A stretch of DNA of 64,000 nucleotides from assembly GCF_004296575.1 (NCBI RefSeq), contig NZ_SAYT01000003.1, positions 248,001-312,000 of the forward strand, read 5' to 3'. Shown here piece after piece: positions 32,458 through 40,693 of this stretch (positions within the stretch are counted from its first letter, which is position 1; each line of letters starts with the position of its first letter). Under the pieces are notes generated by a model. That model was not told the origin of the DNA and did not search any database. It worked only from the letters and a program-made list of their open reading frames with translations. Made by a program: the position numbers and the translations under genes. This stretch comes from Dyella amyloliquefaciens (GTDB taxonomy: Bacteria; Pseudomonadota; Gammaproteobacteria; Xanthomonadales; Rhodanobacteraceae).

Positions 32458-35001
32458 ATGCGTCTGTCCTGGGAGAGCTTTGTGCCTTTGACCAGTCACC
32501 GTTTGCGTCTGGCCTCTACCGTCCTGGCGACGGCGTGCGTGGCGTTGCTGACGGGCGGCGCCATCGCCGCCAGTGACACCGCTGTCCACCCGGAGCAATG
32601 GCCGCGGGCGACCTGGCCGCTGCCGAAGGACGCCGCGCTCGAGCAGCGCGTCGCGGCACTGATGGCGAAAATGACGGTGGAGGAGAAGGTCGGTCAGCTG
32701 ATCCAGGCCGACATCCTCAGCGTGACCCCTGATGACGTGCGCAAGTATCGGCTCGGCTCGATCCTCGCCGGCGGCAACTCCAAGCCGAACGGCCAGTTGC
32801 TGGCCAATGCGGACCAGTGGAAGGCGTTGGCCGATGCGTTTCACCGCGCGGCGATGGATACCAGCGGTGGACATGTGGCCATCCCGCTGCTGTTCGGCAT
32901 CGATGCCGTCCACGGCCACAACGGTACCGTCGGCGCCACGCTGTTCCCGCAGAACTCCGCATTGGGCGCCACGCACGATCCCGAGCTGATGCGTGAAATC
33001 GGCGCCGCGACGGCAGAGGAAGTGCGTGCCACCGGGCTCAACTGGACTTTCGCTCCCGCGCTGTCCGTGCCTCATGATGTGCGCTGGGGACGCTCGTACG
33101 AAGGTTACTCGCAGGATCCGAAGCTGGTGGCGCAATACGCAGGCGCGACGGTCGAGGGGTTGCAGGGCAAGGTGGGTACGCCGCAGTTTCTCGATGGCAT
33201 GCATGTGGTGGCATCGGCCAAGCATTTCCTGGCCGATGGCGGCACCAGGGACGGCAAAGACCAGGGTGACGCGCAGATCAGCGAAGAGGTTTTGCTCACC
33301 GTGCATGCCGCCGGTTATCCACCCGCGATCGATGCCGGCGTACAGAGCGTGATGGCGTCGTTCTCGAGCTGGAACGGCCAGAAGATGCACGGCAACAAGG
33401 CACTGATCACCGATGTGCTCAAGGGGCGCATGGATTTCGAGGGCTTCGTCGTCGGTGACTGGAACGCCCACGGCCAGGTGCCGGGTTGCACGAACGAAGA
33501 TTGCCCGGTGTCGTTCAACGCGGGCGTCGACATGCTGATGGCGCCGGACAGCTGGCGCGGCTTGTACGAGCACACGCTGGCCGAGGTGAAGTCCGGCGCG
33601 ATTCCCATGTCGCGCATCGACGATGCGGTGGCTCGCATCCTGCGGGTGAAATTCCGTGCCGGCCTGTTCGAGGCGGGCTTGCCCTCATCCAACCCGCTGG
33701 TGGCCAAGTCGGCGGACGTGGTCGGCAACGCCGCGCATCGCGCGATTGCGCGGCGCGCCGTGCGCGAGTCGCTGGTGTTGCTGAAGAACAATGGCGGTTT
33801 GCTCCCGCTGGATCCACGCAAACACATCCTGGTGGCGGGCGAGGGTGCGGACAACATCTCGCGGCAAAGCGGTGGCTGGACGCTGACGTGGCAGGGGGCG
33901 GGTCTGAAGAACGCGAATTTCCCGGGCGCGCAATCCATCGGTGCCGGCATTGCCGAGCAGGTGAAGGCAGCGGGCGGCACGGTGGAGATCGCCGCCGATG
34001 GCCATCACGCCGGCAAGCCGGATGTCGCCGTCGTGGTCTTCGGTGAAGACCCGTATGCGGAATTCCAGGGCGACATTCCCAACCTGTTGTATCGACCTGG
34101 CGACGACCGCGATCTGGAATTGATCCGTCATCTGCGCGGCGAAGGCATGCCTGTCGTCGCGGTGTTCCTGAGTGGCCGGCCGTTGTGGATGAATCGCGAG
34201 ATCAACGCGGCCGATGCGTTCGTTGCGGCCTGGCTGCCCGGCAGCGAGGGCGGCGGCGTGGCTGATGTGTTGTTGCGCACGCGCGACGGCAAGGTTGCGC
34301 ATGACTTCCATGGCAAGCTCTCGTTTGCCTGGCCGCGCAGCGCCGTGCAGGGGCAGGGCGCTCCGCTGTTTCCGCTGGGTTACGGCCTGACCTATGCCGA
34401 TCGCAGCACGCTGCCTGTGTTGCCGGAAGTGTCCGGCATCAGCGGCGAGCAGATTCCCGTCGGCAACTATCTCGAGCGTGGCAAGCCGGTGCACGGCTAC
34501 ACGTTCACGCTGATGGGCGCGAACGGAGTTGCAGCGCCTGGCGATGTATCGCCTGCCAGTACGTCCGATGGCGCGTTGCGCATGACGGCGCTCGACTACA
34601 AGGCGCAGGAAGATGCGCGGCGTTTCATCTGGAGCACGAGCGATGCGCAACTGAGGATCAGCGCTCGCGCGCCGATGGACCTCGATCGCGAAACCAATGG
34701 CGATGTGTTGTTGATCACCACGCTTCGCGTCGATGCCTTGCCCGGCAAGGACGCCTGGATCGCCATGGGATGCGGCAAGGGTTGCCAGGGGCGCGTCGAG
34801 CTGGGTCCGCAATTGGCCATGCTGACGCCTGGGCAGTGGTTGCGTATCGGCGTGCCGCTCAAGTGCTTCCGCAAGGCGGGGGCCGACATGCACCACATCG
34901 AGCAGCCGTTTGCGTGGGGCGCAGGCAAGGGAGCGGAGGTGGCGATTGCCCGCGCCGCGCTCGGCACCGATGCCGATCAGGTCATGGAGTGCGCCAAGTA
35001 A
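32458..35001 (+). CDS. Secreted GH3 beta-glucosidase / exo-glucanase
   Basis: Exo-acting glycosidase for beta-glucans or cello-oligosaccharides. The 847-residue protein has a signal peptide (RLASTVLATACVALLTGGAI then AAS), the GH3 barrel with MTVEEKVGQLIQ and IPLLFGIDAVHGHN, the substrate lysine-histidine pair SAKHFLADGG, and the nucleophile Asp in GFVVGDWNAHG. An (alpha/beta)6 second domain and a C-terminal beta-sandwich of about 170 residues follow, as in ExoP-type exo-1,3/1,4-beta-glucanases. A strong GGGGAGGAG ribosome site precedes the ATG. Confidence 0.92.
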   Translation: MRLSWESFVPLTSHRLRLASTVLATACVALLTGGAIAASDTAVHPEQWPRATWPLPKDAALEQRVAALMAKMTVEEKVGQLIQADILSVTPDDVRKYRLGSILAGGNSKPNGQLLANADQWKALADAFHRAAMDTSGGHVAIPLLFGIDAVHGHNGTVGATLFPQNSALGATHDPELMREIGAATAEEVRATGLNWTFAPALSVPHDVRWGRSYEGYSQDPKLVAQYAGATVEGLQGKVGTPQFLDGMHVVASAKHFLADGGTRDGKDQGDAQISEEVLLTVHAAGYPPAIDAGVQSVMASFSSWNGQKMHGNKALITDVLKGRMDFEGFVVGDWNAHGQVPGCTNEDCPVSFNAGVDMLMAPDSWRGLYEHTLAEVKSGAIPMSRIDDAVARILRVKFRAGLFEAGLPSSNPLVAKSADVVGNAAHRAIARRAVRESLVLLKNNGGLLPLDPRKHILVAGEGADNISRQSGGWTLTWQGAGLKNANFPGAQSIGAGIAEQVKAAGGTVEIAADGHHAGKPDVAVVVFGEDPYAEFQGDIPNLLYRPGDDRDLELIRHLRGEGMPVVAVFLSGRPLWMNREINAADAFVAAWLPGSEGGGVADVLLRTRDGKVAHDFHGKLSFAWPRSAVQGQGAPLFPLGYGLTYADRSTLPVLPEVSGISGEQIPVGNYLERGKPVHGYTFTLMGANGVAAPGDVSPASTSDGALRMTALDYKAQEDARRFIWSTSDAQLRISARAPMDLDRETNGDVLLITTLRVDALPGKDAWIAMGCGKGCQGRVELGPQLAMLTPGQWLRIGVPLKCFRKAGADMHHIEQPFAWGAGKGAEVAIARAALGTDADQVMECAK

Positions 35002-35196
35002 AGGGGAAGGGTTGGCCAGCCGTTCGCAGGGTTTCACGGATATCGGGCAGCTGGACATCTCCGCTCTGCGTCATAAGTGCCTGCAATACCGCAAGATTGA
35101 CCGGCGATAGTTGGTTGAAACAATGACTTGGGGTGGCTTCAGGCTATGTTGCCCCGCGTCAAGCTTCTGCCGGGGAGGCGTTCTATGATCAAGCCA

Positions 35197-35232
35197 TGAC
35201 AGCGCTGTCATCACGATCTGACAGCGCTGTCA
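35197..35232. promoter_or_regulatory. Tandem LacI-type operators upstream of TonB receptor
   Basis: Two perfect copies of TGACAGCGCTGTCA lie at 35197-35210 and 35219-35232, 22 bp centre to centre, so two helical turns on the same DNA face. A -10-like TATGAT is at 35184-35189, placing the operators over the likely transcription start. Elsewhere in the 307-bp gap (35002-35308) I see only the GAGGGGAAG ribosome site and no gene. Confidence 0.85.
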
Positions 35233-35308
35233 CTGGATGGGAAGGCAAACGTGGCACGTCGAGGGGGCGCTGCCGCACAACTATCCGAACTATGAGAGGG
35301 GAAGTTAA

Positions 35309-37735
35309 ATGAAGCTGCGCTACTCGGCTTTGTACGTTGCCATGTCGCTGGTGCTCGCTCCGGGCGTGGTGCTGGCGGCCGACCAGGACGCGACATCGCA
35401 AGATCAATCCCAGGGTTCGGCTCCGGTCGAAAAGAAGGTCAAGCAGCTGGACGCGATCGAGGTCAGTGCGACCAAGCGCGAAACGCCGCTGCAGAAGACC
35501 CCGGTAGCCGTCAGTGCGATCACGCCCGATACGCTCGACAAAGAGCGCGTGATGACCGTGCAGGACCTGACCAAGCTGGTGCCGGGCCTGCAGGGCACCT
35601 CGCAGGGCGACCATGGCGTCGTTACGCTGACCTTGCGCGGCATCGGCAATGACAGTGCCAAGACCGAGTATGCGGATCCGGAAGTCGCCACCTTCGTCGA
35701 TGGCGTGTATGCGCCGCGCGCCGAGGCTGCCTCCGGCCTGCTGCTGGACATGGACGGCGTGGAAGTGCTGCGCGGTCCGCAGGGCACGCTGTGGGGGCGC
35801 AACTCGACGGCCGGTGCGATCAGCTTCCAGACCGCCAAGCCCGATCTCAATGCCGGCTTCTACGGCAACGCCCAGATCGAAGCGGGCAACTACAACCAGA
35901 TGGGCGCCCGCGCCGCGGTGAACCTGCCCATCAGCAGCACGTTCGCGATGCGTGTGGCGGTTGTCCATGAGCAGCATGATGGCTACGTCGATTACCAGAA
36001 TCCGAGTGCGCAGCTGCCGTCGGTAGCGTCACAGCAGGCTGCCTATCTCGCTTCCGGCGGCACCGCGGCCAACTTCCGCCCGATCGATCCGAGCGTGTTC
36101 GTGCAGAGTGGCGACAAGTACAACGCGCAGGATCAGACCGCTGCTCGCGTGAGCGCGCTGTGGCAGCCGAACGAATCGTTCAAGTGGAACCTGTCGTACG
36201 AGTACTTCATCGATCGCGGCACGCCCGACATGAGCCTGATGCAGACGCCGCGCCAGGGCCAGGATTTCTGGTCGGCACTGATCGACACGGCGCCGTACCT
36301 GAATCGCAATTCGGGCACGTTCCGCAGCCGCATGGACTGGAACATCAACGACGGCATGCAGCTGAGCTATGTCGCCGGCTACAACCGCTTCTCGGGCAAG
36401 AGCCAGTTCGACCAGGACGATGGCGTGCAGGTGCCCACCAGCTTCAGCACGGGCGCGTCCAACCAGAACGACCGCACCAACTACTCCAACTACAAGAGCT
36501 ACAGCAACGAAGTGGACCTGCGTTCGATGGGTCAGCAGACCATCGACTGGATCGTGGGTGCGTACTACGGCTACGAAGACAACAATATCCGCTTCGACAT
36601 CCCGATCATGAACGGCACGCAGTACGGCTCGGTGTCGTGGCAGGGCTCCTTCATCCAGCCGAAGGAAACGGTGGATTCGAAGGCGGTGTTCGGCCAGGCG
36701 ACCTGGCACATGTCCGACCACTGGCGCCTCACCGGTGGCCTGCGCTGGTCCGATGACGAGAAGCAGAACGTCGGCGGGCGTGGCTGGGGCTGGGACTACG
36801 ACGCGACGGTGCCGCAGGTTCCGATCGCGATAAGCACCATTCCGAGCGCCGCCACCGGCTTCGCCGTGTCGACCTACAACGACGCGAAGTACAGCGACGA
36901 TGAGGTCACCTGGCTGGGACGCATCGATACCGATATCGGCGAGAACGGCCTGCTGTACGGCAGCATCTCCACCGGCTACAAGTCGGGCGGCACGCAGGAC
37001 GCCGGCACGCTGTACAAGCCCGAGAAGCTGACCAACTACGAAGTCGGCGCGAAGTTCGCGTTCCTCGATGGTCACATGACCTGGAACAGCGCGCTGTACT
37101 ACGAAGACTTCAAGGACTTCCAGCTGTCCGCGCCGATCACCTATCCGGACGGTAATCGAGGTCTGGGCTTCAACAACGTCGGCGGCAGCACCAAGGTCAT
37201 CGGCTTCGAGTCGGAGCTGGCCTACCAGCAGCAGGACGATCGCGCCAACTTCGTGCTGTCCTACATCCCGAAGAAGGAGCTCGGTACGCTGGTCTACGCC
37301 GGCAGCAACGACTACCAGGGCCTGCCGGCCTGCGCACCGCAGTCGGGCATCGCCAGTTGCATGGACGTCACCGGTAACGACTTGCCGCACGCGCCGACGT
37401 TCTCGCTCACTGCGATCTACGAGCACGACTTCCACCTGGGCAACGGTGGTCGCCTGACGCCGCGCTTCAGCGGCCAGTACCAGACCGACCAGTGGCTGAG
37501 CGTGTTCAATCTGGGAGACGGCGACAAGCAGAAGGCGTACTTCCGCGGTGATCTCGGGTTGCGTTACACCGAGCCGCAGGATCGCTGGTGGGTGAATGCG
37601 TACGTGCAGAACTTCACCGATGGCCGCGTACGCACCAGCGCGGGCCGCTTCCTGATCTCGCCAGGCGTGTACCAGTACGTGTCGCAGTACCTGCCGCCGC
37701 GCACCTTCGGCGTCCAGCTCGGCGTGTGGTTCTGA
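35309..37735 (+). CDS. TonB-dependent receptor of the LacI regulon
   Basis: A 808-residue outer-membrane transporter. A signal peptide (YVAMSLVLAPGVVLAADQ) is followed by a TonB-box-like KQLDAIEVSATKRETPLQKT, the plug (VQDLTKLVPGLQGTSQGD, VEVLRGPQGTLWGRNSTAGA) and a 22-strand barrel ending FGVQLGVWF. The plug is of the Caulobacter/Xanthomonas carbohydrate-receptor type. Tandem LacI operators in its promoter and the GH3 neighbour make oligosaccharide uptake likely, probably beta-glucan fragments. Confidence 0.92.
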   Translation: MKLRYSALYVAMSLVLAPGVVLAADQDATSQDQSQGSAPVEKKVKQLDAIEVSATKRETPLQKTPVAVSAITPDTLDKERVMTVQDLTKLVPGLQGTSQGDHGVVTLTLRGIGNDSAKTEYADPEVATFVDGVYAPRAEAASGLLLDMDGVEVLRGPQGTLWGRNSTAGAISFQTAKPDLNAGFYGNAQIEAGNYNQMGARAAVNLPISSTFAMRVAVVHEQHDGYVDYQNPSAQLPSVASQQAAYLASGGTAANFRPIDPSVFVQSGDKYNAQDQTAARVSALWQPNESFKWNLSYEYFIDRGTPDMSLMQTPRQGQDFWSALIDTAPYLNRNSGTFRSRMDWNINDGMQLSYVAGYNRFSGKSQFDQDDGVQVPTSFSTGASNQNDRTNYSNYKSYSNEVDLRSMGQQTIDWIVGAYYGYEDNNIRFDIPIMNGTQYGSVSWQGSFIQPKETVDSKAVFGQATWHMSDHWRLTGGLRWSDDEKQNVGGRGWGWDYDATVPQVPIAISTIPSAATGFAVSTYNDAKYSDDEVTWLGRIDTDIGENGLLYGSISTGYKSGGTQDAGTLYKPEKLTNYEVGAKFAFLDGHMTWNSALYYEDFKDFQLSAPITYPDGNRGLGFNNVGGSTKVIGFESELAYQQQDDRANFVLSYIPKKELGTLVYAGSNDYQGLPACAPQSGIASCMDVTGNDLPHAPTFSLTAIYEHDFHLGNGGRLTPRFSGQYQTDQWLSVFNLGDGDKQKAYFRGDLGLRYTEPQDRWWVNAYVQNFTDGRVRTSAGRFLISPGVYQYVSQYLPPRTFGVQLGVWF

Positions 37736-37748
37736 CCTGTTGAATGAC

Positions 37749-37878
37749 GGCGCCCGTCACGCGGGCGCCATCGATGGTTTGCCGTTCTACCGGCGATGCC
37801 TCGAGGACGAGAGGCACCGTCACCCTCCCCAGAATGGCGTTTTGACCGGGTTCCGCAAGGGGCCCGGTTTCTCTTCTC
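37749..37878 (+). terminator. Two hairpins between TonB receptor and halogenase
   Basis: GGCGCCCG (37749-37756) pairs with CGGGCGCC (37762-37769), 13 bases after the receptor stop, without a T-run. A second hairpin, ACCGGG (37845-37850) with CCCGGT (37863-37868), is followed by TTTCTCTTCT. Either could end or attenuate transcription before the halogenase gene. Confidence 0.45.
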
Positions 37879-37927
37879 CTGCAATCCCTGTTGTTGCTTC
37901 AGCAACCGGTCGTCGAAGAGGTTACCC

Positions 37928-39517
37928 ATGTCGCGATTGAAGAAAGTACTCGTGGTTGGCGGCGGCACGGCCGGCTGGCTGGCGGCGTGCTACCTGGCCA
38001 AGGCCGTGAATGCGGTCGATCCCGACAGCGTGCAGGTGCACCTGGTGGAGTCGAGCAACATCGGTCTGCTCGGCGTGGGCGAGGCAACCTTTCCGTCGAT
38101 ACGAGGCACGCTCTCGGCCATCGGCCTGGACGAGCGCCGTTTCCTGGTGGGCGCCACGGCCACCTACAAGCAGGGCATCCATTACCGTCACTGGGTGAGG
38201 CCTCCGGGCGCGCCCGGCAAGTCTCATTTCTTCCATCCCTTCAGCCAGCCCAGCCAGCGGCCGGGTGGCCCTGAGCTGTTGCAGTACTGGCTGCTCGGTG
38301 CCGCGCCGGAAGGCATGTCGTTCGCCGACGCGGTCACCATGCAGAGCCGGCTGGTCGAGCGCAACCGCGCGCCCAAGCGGGCCAAGGACCCGGACTACCA
38401 GGGGCCGATGAACCATGCGTTTCATTTCGATGCGGCCTGCTTTGCACGGGTGCTCGCGGAGCATGGCCAGGAATCGCTCGGCATCAAGCGTCACGTAGCC
38501 ACGGTGGAGCGCACGGAACTCGACGAGACCGGCGCCATTGCCCGGGTGATCACCACCGAGCTCGGTGAGCTTACGGCCGATCTCTACGTGGACTGCACCG
38601 GCCTGCGCGGGGCGCTGATCGGCGGCGTGATGGAGTCGCCGTTCCGCAGCCGGCGCGACGTATTGTTCGCGGATCGCGCGGTGGCGATGCAGGTGCCGTA
38701 CGAGCGCCCGGATACGCCGATTCCGTCGTACACCATTTCCACCGCGCAGGAGGCTGGCTGGATCTGGGATATCGGCCTGCAGAAGCGTCGCGGCGTGGGT
38801 TATGTGTATTCCTCCCGCCATACGGACGATGCCCGCGCCGAGGAAGTGTTCCGTCGCTACCTCGGGCCGGCCGCGGACGAGCTGAAGGCGATGCACATCA
38901 AGTTCGAGACCGGCTATCGCCCGGAGCACTGGCGCAAGAACTGCGTGGCGGTGGGCCTTGCGGGCGGCTTCGTGGAGCCGCTGGAGTCGACCGGCATTGC
39001 GTTGATCGAGCTGGCGACCTATCTGCTCACGCATCTGCTGCCGGGCGACACCGACGAGATGGAACGCGCGGCGCGCCATTTCAACGAGATGATGGTGGCG
39101 CGCTACGACCGCATCATCGATTTCATCAAGATGCATTACTGCCTGAGCCAGCGGCGCGACTCGCCGTTCTGGATCGACAATGCGGATCCGGCCAGCATTC
39201 CGCAGACGCTGCAGGACAAGCTCGCGCTGTGGAAGCACCGACCGCCGCATCGCCTGGATTTCGTCAGCGACCTGGAGATGTTCCTGGTGTCGAGCTGGCA
39301 ATACGTGCTCTACGGCCTGGAGTTCAAGACCGATCTGGAGCCGATGCGCAGTGCGTATCCGCGCTTCGAGGAGGCGCGCCAGGAATTCGCGATGATCCAG
39401 CAGGTGTCGGCTCATGCGGCGAACGACCTGCCCGATCATCGTGAGATGGTGGAGCAGATGTGTCGCGAGTTCCACGAACGTTCCGCATCGACCATGTCGG
39501 GCGAAGTCGTCGCGTAG
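37928..39517 (+). CDS. Tryptophan-halogenase-like flavin-dependent halogenase
   Basis: FADH2-dependent enzyme family that halogenates indoles. The start at 37928 (MSRLKKVLVVGGGTAGWLAA) gives the FAD motif GGGTAGW at once, and an AAGAGG-type site precedes it. The catalytic lysine lies in TYKQGIHYRHW (about K81) and the glutamate in VEPLESTGIALIELA. The signature WxWxIP of classical tryptophan halogenases reads WIWDIG here, as in the clade found beside TonB receptors in Caulobacter, Sphingomonas and Xanthomonas. Length 529. Substrate unknown; a catabolic or signalling role is as likely as natural-product synthesis. Confidence 0.87.
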   Translation: MSRLKKVLVVGGGTAGWLAACYLAKAVNAVDPDSVQVHLVESSNIGLLGVGEATFPSIRGTLSAIGLDERRFLVGATATYKQGIHYRHWVRPPGAPGKSHFFHPFSQPSQRPGGPELLQYWLLGAAPEGMSFADAVTMQSRLVERNRAPKRAKDPDYQGPMNHAFHFDAACFARVLAEHGQESLGIKRHVATVERTELDETGAIARVITTELGELTADLYVDCTGLRGALIGGVMESPFRSRRDVLFADRAVAMQVPYERPDTPIPSYTISTAQEAGWIWDIGLQKRRGVGYVYSSRHTDDARAEEVFRRYLGPAADELKAMHIKFETGYRPEHWRKNCVAVGLAGGFVEPLESTGIALIELATYLLTHLLPGDTDEMERAARHFNEMMVARYDRIIDFIKMHYCLSQRRDSPFWIDNADPASIPQTLQDKLALWKHRPPHRLDFVSDLEMFLVSSWQYVLYGLEFKTDLEPMRSAYPRFEEARQEFAMIQQVSAHAANDLPDHREMVEQMCREFHERSASTMSGEVVA

Positions 39518-39662
39518 CGTCCAGGCGTTCGTGTGCCGAGGTTCCGATTCTCGAGCGCACAAGCATGCGCATGTCTCTAGGCCTGTGGCAGGAAGCCGCA
39601 GCTTTGGCACGTTCGATCATGCTGGATAAAATGGCGGCGCCCACGACTGCGGTGAGACTTCC

Positions 39663-40451
39663 ATGGACTCGACACTCATCGAAACGACGTATGCGGACGG
39701 CCGGATTTGTGGCGAGACCTCCTGCCGGGAGCGCGAAGGTGACGCCATGTCGTTCTGTGGCAGCTGCGCATTTTCCGAAGCCTGTGTATCCAGTGGCTAT
39801 GCCAAGGGCGACCTGGCCGCGCTGCATTGCCTGGTCGAACATGTCCATACCGGTGGCGCCGGCGAACATGTGTTCCGGCGTGGCGAACCCTTCCGCGCGC
39901 TGTACGCCGTGCGCCGGGGCGGGGTGAAGACGTCGCTGTTCAGTCGCGACGGTCGCGAACAGGTACTCGGCTTTTATCTGCCGGGTGAAATCATCGGCCT
40001 CAACGGCATCTATCCCGACTGCTATCCCTGCGATGCGCTGACGCTCGAAAAGACCGAGTTCTGCCGCTTTTCGTTTCCCGCCATGAGCAGTCTCGCCTCG
40101 GTGCTGCCGGTGGTGCAGAGCCACCTGTTCCGCCTGCTGAGCAAGGAGCTTGGCACGGCCAACCTGCTGGCGGGTGAGCACACGGCGGACGAGCGCGTGG
40201 CGGCCTTCCTGGTGGACCTGAGTGAGCGCTACGAGCAGCGCGGGCTGTCGTCCCAGCGATTCCGCCTGCCCATGTCACGCAGCGATATCGCAAGCTATCT
40301 GCGCTTGGCGCCGGAAACGGTGAGCCGCGTGCTGAGCCGCTTCCGCCAGCAGGGCTGGGTGGCGATCGAGGGACGCGGCGTGCAGCTGCAGCGGATGGAT
40401 GCGCTGCGTGACGCCGGCATGGCCTTGCGGCCTATGCTGGCCAGCGCCTGA
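39663..40451 (+). CDS. FNR/ANR-type oxygen-sensing regulator
   Basis: Crp-family activator with an oxygen-labile [4Fe-4S] cluster. Three cluster cysteines are spaced as in FNR (SFCGSCAFSEACVSSG, C-x2-C-x5-C at about residues 32-41), and a fourth is in KTEFCRFSFP, the equivalent of FNR C122. The cNMP fold and an HTH (LPMSRSDIASYLRLAPETVS, RVLSRF) follow. The gene is convergent with the cbb3 oxidase cluster, whose promoters carry FNR-like boxes. Length 262; a start at 39747 is possible. Confidence 0.92.
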   Translation: MDSTLIETTYADGRICGETSCREREGDAMSFCGSCAFSEACVSSGYAKGDLAALHCLVEHVHTGGAGEHVFRRGEPFRALYAVRRGGVKTSLFSRDGREQVLGFYLPGEIIGLNGIYPDCYPCDALTLEKTEFCRFSFPAMSSLASVLPVVQSHLFRLLSKELGTANLLAGEHTADERVAAFLVDLSERYEQRGLSSQRFRLPMSRSDIASYLRLAPETVSRVLSRFRQQGWVAIEGRGVQLQRMDALRDAGMALRPMLASA

Positions 40452-40471
40452 TTCACACTTTCCCTTGATGC

Positions 40472-40693
40472 TCAGCGAGACGGGCCAGGCTGCCCGTCGT
40501 CGCCCGCATCGGCGGGGGTGGTCGCCGTGGCATCGTCCTGAGCCGGCTTGACGGGCTCTTCCTCCATCAGCGGCAGCACACCTGGACTGTCCAGGTCATC
40601 GAACTGTCGGTGATTCACCGCCCAGAAGAAGATGCCGATCGCGACAACGACGATCAGCAGTGTCACGGGGATCAGGGCGAGCAGGATGTTCAT
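40472..40693 (-). CDS. ccoS: cbb3 oxidase assembly protein CcoS
   Basis: Small single-helix membrane protein needed to load haem and copper into cbb3 oxidase. The 73-residue product starts MNILLALIPVTLLIVVVAIG and continues FFWAVNHRQFDDLDSPG, the conserved CcoS signature (xQFDDLxxPG). A longer acidic tail than usual follows. The start overlaps the ccoI stop by four bases (ATGA). Confidence 0.92.
   Translation of the reverse strand: MNILLALIPVTLLIVVVAIGIFFWAVNHRQFDDLDSPGVLPLMEEEPVKPAQDDATATTPADAGDDGQPGPSR

Noticed and set aside
37796-37927. N-terminal extension of the halogenase
   Set aside because: The extension is Cys/Pro/Arg-rich and includes the hairpin region; the FAD motif begins at once from 37928.
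37928-39517. Halogenase as part of an antibiotic gene cluster
   Set aside because: No NRPS, PKS or tailoring genes are nearby; the context is glycan uptake.
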